Assembly (NCBI GenBank): GCA_964387075.1
Contig: CAYLVB010000001.1
Span: forward strand, 62,001-126,000
Length of the DNA: 64,000 bases
From: PALSA-968 sp964387075
GTDB taxonomy: Bacteria; Bacteroidota; Bacteroidia; B-17B0; Aurantibacillaceae
Direction of reading: 5' to 3'
Position 1 is the stretch's first letter, and every line of letters begins with the position of its first letter. Shown here piece by piece: positions 49,427 to 57,927 of this stretch. Under the pieces are notes generated by a model, which saw nothing but the letters and a program-made list of their open reading frames with translations, was not told where the DNA came from and did no database searches. The position numbers and the translations under genes were made by a program.

Positions 49427-49457
49427 GGTTAAGAGAGCAAGGCCCTAGCGTGCCTTT

Positions 49458-50795
49458 TTAGCGCCCACCCATCTTAGGCATGTTTCGCATCATCTTCGCC
49501 ATGGCACCCTTATCCTGCATCATGCGCATCATTTTGCGGGTCTCGTCAAACTGTTTCATGAGTTTGTTCACCTCTTGTATGGGGCGACCGGCTCCTTTGG
49601 CCAAACGCTCGCGACGTTTTCCGTTGATGAGCTCAGGCTGTTCGCGCTCTTTCGGGGTCATTGATTGTATAATGGCTTCGATGTGCTTAAAAGCATCGTC
49701 GTTGATATCCACATCCTTCATCGCTTTGCCAATGCCGGGTATCATGCCCACGAGGTCTTTCATATTCCCCATTTTCTTGATCTGCTGCAACTGGCCAATA
49801 AAATCGTTAAAGTCAAACTTATTCTGAGCGATCTTCTTACTAAGTTTTCTCGCTTCTTCTTCGTTGTATTGCTCCTGCGCCTTTTCTACAAGCGTAACCA
49901 CGTCGCCCATACCCAGGATACGGTCCGACATACGGGTAGGGTGGAAGACGTCGATGGCTTCCATTTTTTCGCCGGTACCCACGAACTTGATAGGCTTGTT
50001 CACTACGGTCTTGATAGAAAGCGCGGCGCCACCACGGGTATCGCCATCTAATTTGGTAAGTACAACACCACTGAAGTCCAAGCGATCGTTGAAGGCTTTA
50101 GCGGTGTTCACCGCGTCCTGTCCCGTCATAGAATCCACCACAAATAAGATCTCCTGAGGTTTGATCTCTTTTTTGAGAGCTGCGATCTCGTTCATCATCG
50201 CTTCATCTACGGCAAGTCGACCGGCGGTATCTATGATGACAAGTGTATTACCGTTCTCTTTTGCCTGCTGGATGGCTTTCTTCGCTATAGAAATTGGATC
50301 TTTGTTCTCGCGATCCGAGAAAACTTCCACACCAATTTGCTCTCCCAACACGTGTAATTGGTCAATGGCGGCGGGACGGTATATGTCGCAGGCAACAAGC
50401 AAAGGTTTTTTGCCGCGCTTGGTTTTTATGTGATTGGCCAGTTTACCGGAGAATGTTGTTTTACCCGAACCCTGCAGACCACTCATGAGTACGATGGTCG
50501 GGTTTGCGTCAAGTTTCAATTCGGCAGTTTCGCCACCCATTAAATGGGTAAGCTCGTCGTGGGTGATCTTGATCAGCAACTGGCTTGGTGAAATGGCGGT
50601 GAGCACTTGTTGCCCCAGCGCTTTTTCTTTTACCGTATCGGTAAAAGTTTTTGCCACCTTGTAGTTCACGTCGGCATCCAAAAGGGCTTTGCGCACTTCT
50701 TTCAGCGTTTCGGCCACGTTGATCTCGGTGATCTTGCCTTGTCCTTTTAAGACCTTAAAGGCCCTATCTAATTTATCACTTAAACTGTCGAACAT
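49458..50795 (-). CDS. ffh: Signal recognition particle protein Ffh
   Basis: The 445-residue SRP GTPase shows GLQGSGKTTFSGKLA near residue 107, the DTAGRL motif near 190 and TKLDGDTRGGAA near 247. The M domain (about 300-445) includes GMGDVVTLVEKAQ and MTPKEREQPELINGKRRERLAKG, the methionine-rich signal-binding and RNA-binding part. It binds signal sequences on ribosomes and delivers them to FtsY (24.5 kb). It is the last gene of an alaS-acyltransferase-ffh run on the minus strand, though gaps suggest separate promoters. Confidence 0.97.
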   Translation of the reverse strand: MFDSLSDKLDRAFKVLKGQGKITEINVAETLKEVRKALLDADVNYKVAKTFTDTVKEKALGQQVLTAISPSQLLIKITHDELTHLMGGETAELKLDANPTIVLMSGLQGSGKTTFSGKLANHIKTKRGKKPLLVACDIYRPAAIDQLHVLGEQIGVEVFSDRENKDPISIAKKAIQQAKENGNTLVIIDTAGRLAVDEAMMNEIAALKKEIKPQEILFVVDSMTGQDAVNTAKAFNDRLDFSGVVLTKLDGDTRGGAALSIKTVVNKPIKFVGTGEKMEAIDVFHPTRMSDRILGMGDVVTLVEKAQEQYNEEEARKLSKKIAQNKFDFNDFIGQLQQIKKMGNMKDLVGMIPGIGKAMKDVDINDDAFKHIEAIIQSMTPKEREQPELINGKRRERLAKGAGRPIQEVNKLMKQFDETRKMMRMMQDKGAMAKMMRNMPKMGGR

Positions 50796-50845
50796 TCCTC
50801 AATAATTTGCGGTAAAAATACGATTTATAGGGCGAAATTCCTCGA

Positions 50846-51919
50846 TCAGGTGTGCTTAATTTTTAAGAGGGCCATTGGCCTTTCAATGGCCAGGTAACCA
50901 AGCGTTGAAACGACCAGGGTGAGGCCAAAGAATACGTAGATACGGAGGTGTGGTGCCAGGTTCAGCCATTCTGAATTTACAAAGAACAGCACGGGCATGT
51001 GAAGGATGTAAACACTGTAGCCAATGGTGCCCAGGAAGCGGAGCGGTTTGATCTCAAAAATTCTCCTTACCAGGCCGCTTCCATAAAGGGCGGCAAATAC
51101 CACCGTAGCCCAGAAAACAGCGATAAAGGGATTATAGGCCGGGTGTTTGATATTGATCTCGCGGCCAAAAAAGAGCTTATGGTAATAAGGAACCATCAGC
51201 AGCAAAGCAACCAGTACCACCGCGCCAAGCACATCGTACCATACAGATCGTATCGGCTTTATGGCTTTCCATGAATTGGTATGATGGTAAACAGCCAATA
51301 AAGTGCCTACCATGAATGTTGGAAGCACTTCCATGAAGGGAAAACGCCTGAAGTCCATCGCGGCCCATAATGCAAAGGCAACAAGGTATAGTCCCACCAG
51401 TAAAAGGAAAGTTTTAAAAAGATCGAAACGCGTTACTTTAAAGCAGAGCAACATAAGAAAGGGGAGGCCGAGGTAATATTTTAACTCCACGTTCAGCGTC
51501 CAGAAAATACCATTTCCTTTCAGCGCAAGTAAATGTCCCGGGATCTCCCGCAAAGGGTAGGCGTAGGCACCCACTTTACCATTATAATGTGTGAGAATAC
51601 CCAATGCAATAAGTCCAATTAAGTACAAAGGATAGATGCGAAAGACGCGGCGCAGGTAGTACTTCTTAAAGCCTTGTTCCAGGGGTTTTCCTCCCGACAG
51701 CATGAGCAGCATTTGGCGGGAGAGCAGGAACGAAGAAAGAATGAAGAAAAGACAGGCGCCTATCCGGCCGGCAAAATGAAAGTTGAGACCTTCAAAAAAG
51801 AAATTGTTCCAGTTGGCAGAATGCGTGAGCAAAAGGATGAGTATAGCGTTTCCTCTTAAACCATCGAGCGACCTTACCGTATCCTTGGGGAAAAACCAGG
51901 CATTGATCTTTTCTTTCAT
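50846..51919 (-). CDS. Acyltransferase 3 family membrane protein
   Basis: The 357-residue integral membrane protein has about ten hydrophobic segments. The opening VRSLDGLRGNAILILLLTHS holds the conserved Arg and the catalytic His of acyltransferase 3 (OafA/NodX-type) enzymes. RRVFRIYPLYLIGL near 90 is the second signature. Family members move acetyl or other acyl groups onto surface sugars across the inner membrane. No SGNH domain is attached. The target glycan cannot be known. It starts 17 bases after alaS ends. Confidence 0.88.
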   Translation of the reverse strand: MKEKINAWFFPKDTVRSLDGLRGNAILILLLTHSANWNNFFFEGLNFHFAGRIGACLFFILSSFLLSRQMLLMLSGGKPLEQGFKKYYLRRVFRIYPLYLIGLIALGILTHYNGKVGAYAYPLREIPGHLLALKGNGIFWTLNVELKYYLGLPFLMLLCFKVTRFDLFKTFLLLVGLYLVAFALWAAMDFRRFPFMEVLPTFMVGTLLAVYHHTNSWKAIKPIRSVWYDVLGAVVLVALLLMVPYYHKLFFGREINIKHPAYNPFIAVFWATVVFAALYGSGLVRRIFEIKPLRFLGTIGYSVYILHMPVLFFVNSEWLNLAPHLRIYVFFGLTLVVSTLGYLAIERPMALLKIKHT

Positions 51920-51936
51920 CCCGTAAATAACCCTTA

Positions 51937-54603
51937 TTAATTGATAAAGGCGCGGGCCTTTTTGATAGCAGCATCCAATCCTTCGGCTTTGCTGCCCCCG
52001 GCCTGGGCGTAAAAAGGTTGTCCGCCACCACCGCCGTTTATTTCTTTGGCAACCTCGCGCACTATTTTGCCCGCGTCGAGGTTTTTATCCTTTACCAGAT
52101 TTTCGGATATGATGACAGAAATGCTGGGTTTGCCCTTTACTTCTGCCCCTACCACACAATAAAGGTTATTCACCTGGTTGCGCAGGTCGAACAAGAGGTT
52201 CTTTATTTCTTCAGCGTTATCGAGCTCAATTTTTTCGGCGATCACGCTGATGCCGCCCACATCCTGCTTTTTGGTTACGAGCTCTTTCTTGATCTGTTGT
52301 GCCTTATCTTTTGCAAGGACAGCCAATTGCTTTTGCAATTCGTTGTTCTCTTCCAAAAGGGCGGTTACGCTCTTTACTACGTCGGCCGGGTTCTTTAAAA
52401 GTTTTTTCACTTCATCCAGCGTTTGAATGTGGCTTTCGAAGTATTCTTCGGCTTTCACAGAAGTAATGGCCTCGATGCGGCGAATTCCGGCCGCGATAGC
52501 GCTTTCGGAAATTATTTTAAAGTGCCCTATCTGGCCGGTAGCGCCTACGTGGGTTCCACCACATAATTCCACAGAGAAATTACGGTCAAAGGAAACCACG
52601 CGAACGATATCGCCGTATTTCTCCCCGAACAAGGCCATGGCGCCGGTTTTCTTGGCGTCTTCCAGGTCCATCAGCTGGATGTCGGATGCGATGTTCTCGC
52701 GTATCTTCTCATTCACGATCTTTTCGATATGGTGAATTTCTTCGTCGGTAACTTTTGCGAAATGCGAGAAATCAAAACGTAAATAATCTTCGTTCACCAA
52801 ACTTCCCTTTTGTTCAACGTGGGTGCCTAACACCTGGCGCAACGCGGCATGCAGCAGGTGCGTAGCGCTGTGGTTGTTCGCGGTCAATGTACGTTTGGTC
52901 CTGTCTACATGCGCCCAGAATGAGGCAGCGATGTTCAGCGGTAATTTATCGGTATAATGAACGATGACGCCATTTTCCTTTTTGGTGTCCGTGATCACGA
53001 TCATGTCGTTCACGCTTTTCAGAATTCCCTTGTCGCCAACCTGTCCGCCGCTCTCGGCGTAGAACGGTGTGACGTTCAGCACCAACTGGAATAATTCTTT
53101 GTTCTTTGCCTTTACTTTACGGTAGCGTGTGATGTAGCATTCAGCATCCGTTTCTTCATAACCCACAAAGCGAACTTCGCGGCCTTTGTCGGTGTTCCAC
53201 TGCAAGGCGGTATAAACCCAATCATCGGTGTCTACCTGCGCAACCGCCCTAGAACGGTTCTTTTGCTCATCCAGGCAGGCTTCAAATTCCTTTTCGTTGA
53301 TGCTTAACCCGTAGCCGGTAACGATCAAGGAGGTGAGGTCAATCGGAAATCCATAGGTATCATACAATTCAAAAGCGGTCTTTCCGTCAACAACCTTATT
53401 TTTGGAATTGATCATTTCCATACAAATGTTATCGATGCGGCGCAAACCGATCTCCAGCGTTTTGTAGAAGGAGGATTCTTCTTCGCGGATGACCTTCTCG
53501 ATCAGTAATTTCTGTTTTACCAGTTCGGGGAAAGCATCGCCCATGTGATTGGCCAGGACAGGAACCAGGCGATACATGAAGGGTTCCTTCAGTCCTAATG
53601 ACTGGTAACCATAACGTATAGCGCGGCGCAGAATGCGGCGAATTACGTAACCGGCACCTGTGTTACTGGGCAGTTGCCCATCGGCGATAGAGAAAGAGAT
53701 CGCGCGGATATGATCTACCACCACACGAATGGCGATGTTCACCACGCGCTGGTTCTTGTGATGATCCTCATCATGCGGTTTGTAATGGTGCCCGCAAAGC
53801 GATTCCACTTTTTCTATCAGAGCGGTGAAAACGTCTGTATCGTAAGTGCTTTGTTTTTTCTGCAGAACCATACACAAACGCTCAAAGCCCATGCCGGTGT
53901 CTACGTGCTGTTTAGGTAACTTTACCAATGAACCGTCGGCCTTACGCTCAAATTCCATGAACACGTTGTTCCAGATCTCGATCACCTGCGGGTGGCCGGT
54001 GTTCACCAATGCTTTTCCTTCTTTCTTTTTGCGTTCGGAAGCGGGGCGCATATCGCAATGTATCTCGCTGCAGGGGCCGCAAGGACCCTGGTCGCCCATC
54101 TCCCAGAAATTATCTTTTTTGTTGCCTTTTAAAATGCGGTCCTCGCTAATATGTTGTTTCCAGAGATCATAAGATTCCTGGTCGAAGGCTAAATTCTCTT
54201 TGGCATCGCCTTCAAAAACGGTAACGTAAAGGCGGTCTTTGTCAATTTTATAAACTTCGGTCAGTAATTCCCAGGCCCAGGCAATGGCGTCCTTCTTAAA
54301 ATAATCGCCAAAGCTCCAATTGCCCAGCATCTCGAACATGGTGTGGTGGTAGGTATCAACGCCCACTTCTTCCAGGTCGTTGTGCTTACCGCTTACGCGC
54401 AGGCATTTTTGCGTATCAGCAATGCGCGGGTGTTTGATCGGAGCATTTCCGAGAAAAAGGTCTTTAAAAGGCGCCATCCCGCTGTTGTTGAACATGAGGG
54501 TAGGGTCGTTCTTCACCACCATGGGGGCGGAGGGAACGATATGATGTCCTTTTGACTTAAAGAAATCGAGGAATTGCTGGCGTATCTTGTTGCTGTTGGT
54601 CAT
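51937..54603 (-). CDS. alaS: Alanyl-tRNA synthetase
   Basis: The 888-residue class II synthetase has FNNSGMAPFKDLFLG near residue 38 and THHTMFEMLGNWSFGDYF-type motif 2 near 86 (here YHHTMFEMLGNWSFG). The editing-domain motifs are HSATHLLHAALRQ near 580 (HxxxH) and CGGTHVGATGQIG near 678. The C-terminal DHHA1 domain ends with GGGGGQPFYAQAGG near 866. It charges tRNA-Ala and edits mischarged Ser/Gly. The start MTNSNKIRQQFLDFF is typical. It begins 49 bases after the end of the small partner gene of the zeta-like kinase. Confidence 0.97.
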   Translation of the reverse strand: MTNSNKIRQQFLDFFKSKGHHIVPSAPMVVKNDPTLMFNNSGMAPFKDLFLGNAPIKHPRIADTQKCLRVSGKHNDLEEVGVDTYHHTMFEMLGNWSFGDYFKKDAIAWAWELLTEVYKIDKDRLYVTVFEGDAKENLAFDQESYDLWKQHISEDRILKGNKKDNFWEMGDQGPCGPCSEIHCDMRPASERKKKEGKALVNTGHPQVIEIWNNVFMEFERKADGSLVKLPKQHVDTGMGFERLCMVLQKKQSTYDTDVFTALIEKVESLCGHHYKPHDEDHHKNQRVVNIAIRVVVDHIRAISFSIADGQLPSNTGAGYVIRRILRRAIRYGYQSLGLKEPFMYRLVPVLANHMGDAFPELVKQKLLIEKVIREEESSFYKTLEIGLRRIDNICMEMINSKNKVVDGKTAFELYDTYGFPIDLTSLIVTGYGLSINEKEFEACLDEQKNRSRAVAQVDTDDWVYTALQWNTDKGREVRFVGYEETDAECYITRYRKVKAKNKELFQLVLNVTPFYAESGGQVGDKGILKSVNDMIVITDTKKENGVIVHYTDKLPLNIAASFWAHVDRTKRTLTANNHSATHLLHAALRQVLGTHVEQKGSLVNEDYLRFDFSHFAKVTDEEIHHIEKIVNEKIRENIASDIQLMDLEDAKKTGAMALFGEKYGDIVRVVSFDRNFSVELCGGTHVGATGQIGHFKIISESAIAAGIRRIEAITSVKAEEYFESHIQTLDEVKKLLKNPADVVKSVTALLEENNELQKQLAVLAKDKAQQIKKELVTKKQDVGGISVIAEKIELDNAEEIKNLLFDLRNQVNNLYCVVGAEVKGKPSISVIISENLVKDKNLDAGKIVREVAKEINGGGGGQPFYAQAGGSKAEGLDAAIKKARAFIN

Positions 54604-54624
54604 TGGGGATTTAGGATTTGCTGC

Positions 54625-54640
54625 CCCGATAGCTATCGGG
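54625..54640. repeat. Perfect 16-base palindrome ahead of alaS
   Basis: CCCGATAGCTATCGGG is fully self-complementary and lies between alaS and the antitoxin-like gene, next to a long T/A-rich stretch. It may be a dispersed Bacteroidota intergenic palindrome or a terminator reading rightward. On the minus strand no T run follows it. Confidence 0.6.
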
Positions 54641-54651
54641 AGATTATTTTT

Positions 54652-54819
54652 TTATTTTTTTAGTTCTTTTGCTTTTACGCGTTTGATATTTCCTTCTGCA
54701 TCTACAACAACCAGGTCATCGTTTTGTTTAATGCTTTCGTCTATCAGGTTCTCAATTGCCATTTTAAGGCCTTTCATTACACTTGCCACAAATTTTTTAT
54801 GTTTAGTACTTGTACTCAT
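54652..54819 (-). CDS. Small partner (antitoxin-like) protein of the zeta-like kinase
   Basis: The 55-residue ORF starts MSTSTKHKKFVASVMKGLKM and continues AIENLIDESIKQNDDLVVVD, then AEGNIKRVKAKELKK. The shape is a basic helix, an acidic helix and a short beta pair. It overlaps the end of the zeta-like gene by 17 bases in another frame, so translation is coupled. A tiny protein directly after a zeta-type kinase is the usual position of an antitoxin or partner. No named family is recognised. Confidence 0.7.
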   Translation of the reverse strand: MSTSTKHKKFVASVMKGLKMAIENLIDESIKQNDDLVVVDAEGNIKRVKAKELKK

Positions 54820-55387
54820 AGCTCTGTTTTTTTATTTTATCAAAAAGACTTTCTTCAATACAATCTATTTCAACCTCGGTTTCTCCACTTGCAATTAAAA
54901 CAGGCTCGGTATCGTTATTATCAAACAGAGCCCAGTTGTCGCACAAAGATAGAAAGACATTGAAAAAGCTATAAAGACCTCTCTCATATCTCCTCTTTAT
55001 TGTATCTGAAGGAATATTATGCCCTCCTTGTTCAACTCTTTTCTTTACTCTTTCAATGGCAGCGTCCGATGATTTCAGCCATAGAAAGATTAAAGATACA
55101 GAATATCCTTTATTTTTCGCTTTTCGGATTATGCCGGTATAATGTCGTGAAGAAAGTGTTGTTTCTATCGCGAAATCAACGCCTCGGTCAATATGTTCAT
55201 CTATTTGCTTCAGCATAACACGACCTGCTTCCAACGCGGCTTTTTCGGGCGCTGAGGGTGATAAACCATTAGCTATTTCGTCTGCATTGATGAATTCAAA
55301 GCAATCAAGTATCTTTGGTAAAATGGTATAAGACGCCGTTGTTTTCCCTGCACCGTTCGGCCCCGCTATGATGTAGAAATTAGGCAT
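54803..55387 (-). CDS. Zeta-toxin-like P-loop kinase
   Basis: The 194-residue protein begins MPNFYIIAGPNGAGKTTASY, a Walker A loop. It continues with FEFINADEIANGLSP near residue 33 and AIETTLSSRHYTGIIRKAK near 75, the substrate-binding pattern of zeta-toxin/AAA-like kinases. RRYERGLYSFF near 137 adds the Arg residues of the lid. Zeta toxins phosphorylate UDP-N-acetylglucosamine and stop wall synthesis. Shorter forms like this are widespread in Bacteroidota and not all are shown to be toxins. A small overlapping gene downstream suits a two-gene toxin-antitoxin unit in the toxin-first order. Confidence 0.8.
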   Translation of the reverse strand: MPNFYIIAGPNGAGKTTASYTILPKILDCFEFINADEIANGLSPSAPEKAALEAGRVMLKQIDEHIDRGVDFAIETTLSSRHYTGIIRKAKNKGYSVSLIFLWLKSSDAAIERVKKRVEQGGHNIPSDTIKRRYERGLYSFFNVFLSLCDNWALFDNNDTEPVLIASGETEVEIDCIEESLFDKIKKQSYEYKY

Positions 55388-55443
55388 TTAGAGGGTCAAA
55401 TTTAGCCTATTTTTCCTTAAAAATGAGCTGTTTATAGCCTGTG

Positions 55444-55484
55444 AAAAGCCGTTTGGTCTATTCGGCTTTTATTTCGTATTTTTG
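55444..55484 (+). promoter_or_regulatory. Promoter of the M23 peptidase gene inside an inverted repeat
   Basis: TTTG (55452-55455), a 21-base spacer and TATTTTTG (55477-55484) fit the consensus. AAAAGCCG (55444-55451) and CGGCTTTT (55463-55470) form a perfect eight-base inverted repeat on either side of the -33 box. That looks like an operator or a terminator-like hairpin. Confidence 0.55.
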
Positions 55485-55515
55485 CCCCGATTTATTTGAA
55501 AGCTAATTATTTAGC

Positions 55516-56487
55516 ATGTCTAAGGTAAAATATAAGTTCAACACCAAAAGCCTGATCTACGAGAAGGTAAGTACCACCGCGAAAGAACGCGTGGTGAAGT
55601 TCCTTTCGTACCTGGCCACCGGAACCGTATTTGCCACCATCACCATCATTCTCGCCTACAACTTCCTCGACTCTCCCAAAGAGAAAAAGCTGCGCCGCGA
55701 GATCGAGAAAATGAAGCTGGAGTACGAAGCCCTCAACAGTAAAATGATGATGGCGCAAGGCGTTCTGGCCGATCTGGAAGACCGTGATAACAATATTTAC
55801 CGTGTAATTTTTGAAGCGGAGCCTATTCCCGACAATATCCGCAAAGCCGGTTTTGGGGGGAGCGACCGCTACGCCAAGCTGCAGGGTTTTGAGAATACGG
55901 CTTTGATGGAAGAAACCTCCCAGAAGCTTGATAAGCTGATGAAGCAGATCTACATACAAAGCAAATCCTTTGATGATGTGCTGAAGCTAGCCAAGAACAA
56001 GGAAGAAATGATCAATTCCATTCCTGCCATCATGCCGCTAAACATTAAGAACATGGTTCGTCAGCCGGGCGGTTTTGGCTGGAGAACGCATCCTATTTAC
56101 AAAACACAGGAGTTTCACCCGGGCATGGATTTTCCGGCTGCTGAAGGTGTTCCTATTTACGCTACGGGAGACGGAATTGTAGAATCAAGCGATGCCAATA
56201 TGCAAGGTTACGGAAATCACGTGGTGATCAACCATGGTTTCAGCTACCAAACCCTGTATGGACACATGAGCAAGATCATCGCCAAAGCGGGACAAAAAGT
56301 AAAACGGGGCCAGCTCATCGGGCTTGTGGGAAGCACGGGTTTAAGTACCGCGCCGCATTTGCATTACGAAGTAATTAAGAACGGGCAGAAAGTAAATCCC
56401 ATTAACTTTTACTATAACGACCTGAACCCCGAAGAGTACCAGCAAATGCTGCAGCTCTCGCAACAATCTTCGCAGTCGTTCGACTAG
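55516..56487 (+). CDS. M23 (LytM) family peptidase with membrane anchor
   Basis: The 323-residue protein has a short cytoplasmic start and one transmembrane helix at about 35-52 (TGTVFATITIILAYNFL). A coiled coil (about 55-90) and a linker follow. The LytM domain covers about 190-305: GWRTHPIYKTQEFHPGMDF (HxxxD zinc ligands), GNHVVINHGFSYQTLYGHM and APHLHYEV (HxH). All zinc and catalytic positions are kept, so it may cut peptidoglycan crosslinks or activate amidases in the periplasm. It is monocistronic, with a palindrome over the -33 box. Confidence 0.92.
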   Translation: MSKVKYKFNTKSLIYEKVSTTAKERVVKFLSYLATGTVFATITIILAYNFLDSPKEKKLRREIEKMKLEYEALNSKMMMAQGVLADLEDRDNNIYRVIFEAEPIPDNIRKAGFGGSDRYAKLQGFENTALMEETSQKLDKLMKQIYIQSKSFDDVLKLAKNKEEMINSIPAIMPLNIKNMVRQPGGFGWRTHPIYKTQEFHPGMDFPAAEGVPIYATGDGIVESSDANMQGYGNHVVINHGFSYQTLYGHMSKIIAKAGQKVKRGQLIGLVGSTGLSTAPHLHYEVIKNGQKVNPINFYYNDLNPEEYQQMLQLSQQSSQSFD

Positions 56488-56536
56488 TATGTTCTTGCTT
56501 AAAAGTTATTCTACCCAGAATGTCACTACACGCATC

Positions 56537-56607
56537 TCGACTACGCTCGATGTGACAGGTATAGTAATAAGTTTAAATAAAAGCAATGTCAAACCGAGCG
56601 GAGTCGA
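56537..56607. repeat. Paired inverted REP-like elements
   Basis: TCGACTACGCTCGATGTGACA (56537-56557) and, inverted, TGTCAAACCGAGCGGAGTCGA (56587-56607) agree at 18 of 21 positions after complementing. The 29 bases between are AT-rich. This is the layout of bacterial interspersed REP pairs. It lies between the M23 peptidase and permease genes, outside coding sequence. Confidence 0.75.
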
Positions 56608-56637
56608 GGTTCTTGTACTAAACCCATCTGAAGTAGT

Positions 56638-57927
56638 ATGAGTAGTGTTAAGATAGACTTTAGTACCGCTACAGCATTGGTAATTGCCAACATGATAGGT
56701 ACAGGCGTGTTTACCAGTTTAGGTTACCAGGTTTTCGATATTCATACAGGTTTTTCTATTTTGATGTTGTGGGTGATAGGAGGGATCATTGCTTTGTGCG
56801 GAGCTTTGGTGTATGGCGAGATCGGATCGGCTTTTCCGCAGTCGGGTGGCGAGTACAACTATCTTTCTAAACTGTATCATCCTTCCATCGGGTTCCTGTC
56901 GGGATGGGTTTCTGTTACCGTTGGTTTTGCTGCTCCAATTGCCGCTGCCGCTGTGGCATTGGGAATGTATGTGAGCAAAGTGTTTCCGCAACTCAATGGC
57001 ACTTACATTGCCGCTACCGTTGTATTGTTACTTACTGCAATGCACGCCACTGACCTTAAATTGGGTGCCGGTTTTCAGAAGATCTTTACGGCCATCAAAG
57101 TTATTGTGATCATTTTCTTTATTGGCGCGGGTTTATTCTCAACCCCGGGACACGAGATCAGCTTTGCTCCGCAACCTTTTTCGTGGACCGAGATCATGAG
57201 CGCGCCCTTTGCTGTGTCTTTGGTCTTTGTTTCTTACGCTTATTCGGGATGGAACGCTTCTTCTTACATAGCGGGGGAACTGGACGCTCCTCAGAAGAAT
57301 TTACCTAAGTCATTGTTAATTGGAACGGGCGCAGTGATGTTGTTATACGTTTTACTGAATTATATCTTTCTGTACACAGTTCCAATAAGCGAATTGAAAG
57401 GAGTTGCGGAAGTGGGCTATTTAAGCGCCAATAAGATCTTTGGAAGCGTGATCGGGGGCTTTATGGGATTGGTTATTGCTACCCTGCTTATTTCTACGTT
57501 AAGCGCGATGATCCTGACCGGCCCGCGCGTAATGAACAGCATGGGAAAGGATATGGCCCTCCTTAAATTCCTTACGATCTCAAATTCGAAGAACGTTCCT
57601 TTTGTGGCCGTTATATTTCAGTCGGTAATTGCCCTTACGCTTATTTTTACTTCTTCATTTCAATCGCTGATCACCTACGTAGGCTTTACGTTGAGCTTAT
57701 GTACGTTCCTGACAGTGGCTGGAGTGTTTGTGCTTCGCGCTAAAAAGATCGAGACCAAATACCGCACCTGGGGTTATCCTGTAACGCCCATTATCTTTTT
57801 GGCCATGACCGGCTGGGTGATGTTCTTTATCTTCCGGGATAAACCAACCGAATCTCTTTACGGTTTGGGAACTGTCTTGAGTGGATTGGTGGTTTATTTT
57901 TTGGGGAGGAAGACAGAATCTACCTGA
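56638..57927 (+). CDS. APC-family amino acid permease
   Basis: The 429-residue protein has about 12 hydrophobic segments. IANMIGTGVFTSLGYQ near residue 16 is the helix 1 break with the Gly-rich turn that binds amino-acid backbones. FVSYAYSGWNASSYIAGEL near 197 is the helix 6 break. These features place it in the APC superfamily of amino-acid or polyamine transporters in the inner membrane. Substrate specificity cannot be assigned. Its last eight bases overlap the end of the convergent giant T9SS protein gene. Confidence 0.9.
   Translation: MSSVKIDFSTATALVIANMIGTGVFTSLGYQVFDIHTGFSILMLWVIGGIIALCGALVYGEIGSAFPQSGGEYNYLSKLYHPSIGFLSGWVSVTVGFAAPIAAAAVALGMYVSKVFPQLNGTYIAATVVLLLTAMHATDLKLGAGFQKIFTAIKVIVIIFFIGAGLFSTPGHEISFAPQPFSWTEIMSAPFAVSLVFVSYAYSGWNASSYIAGELDAPQKNLPKSLLIGTGAVMLLYVLLNYIFLYTVPISELKGVAEVGYLSANKIFGSVIGGFMGLVIATLLISTLSAMILTGPRVMNSMGKDMALLKFLTISNSKNVPFVAVIFQSVIALTLIFTSSFQSLITYVGFTLSLCTFLTVAGVFVLRAKKIETKYRTWGYPVTPIIFLAMTGWVMFFIFRDKPTESLYGLGTVLSGLVVYFLGRKTEST

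Larger units (their letters stand above)
47859..49457 (+). mobile_element. IS-like element between the small peptidase gene and ffh (ends unresolved)
   Basis: This 1.6-kb interval contains one DDE transposase gene and a tRNA 3'-half remnant. The coordinates are simply the bounds set by the neighbouring genes. No clear terminal inverted repeat or target duplication could be found by eye. The left part has a small palindrome (GTTAC-GAAC-GTAAC near 47880). The right part has an eight-pair hairpin at 49405-49426. Confidence 0.5.
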
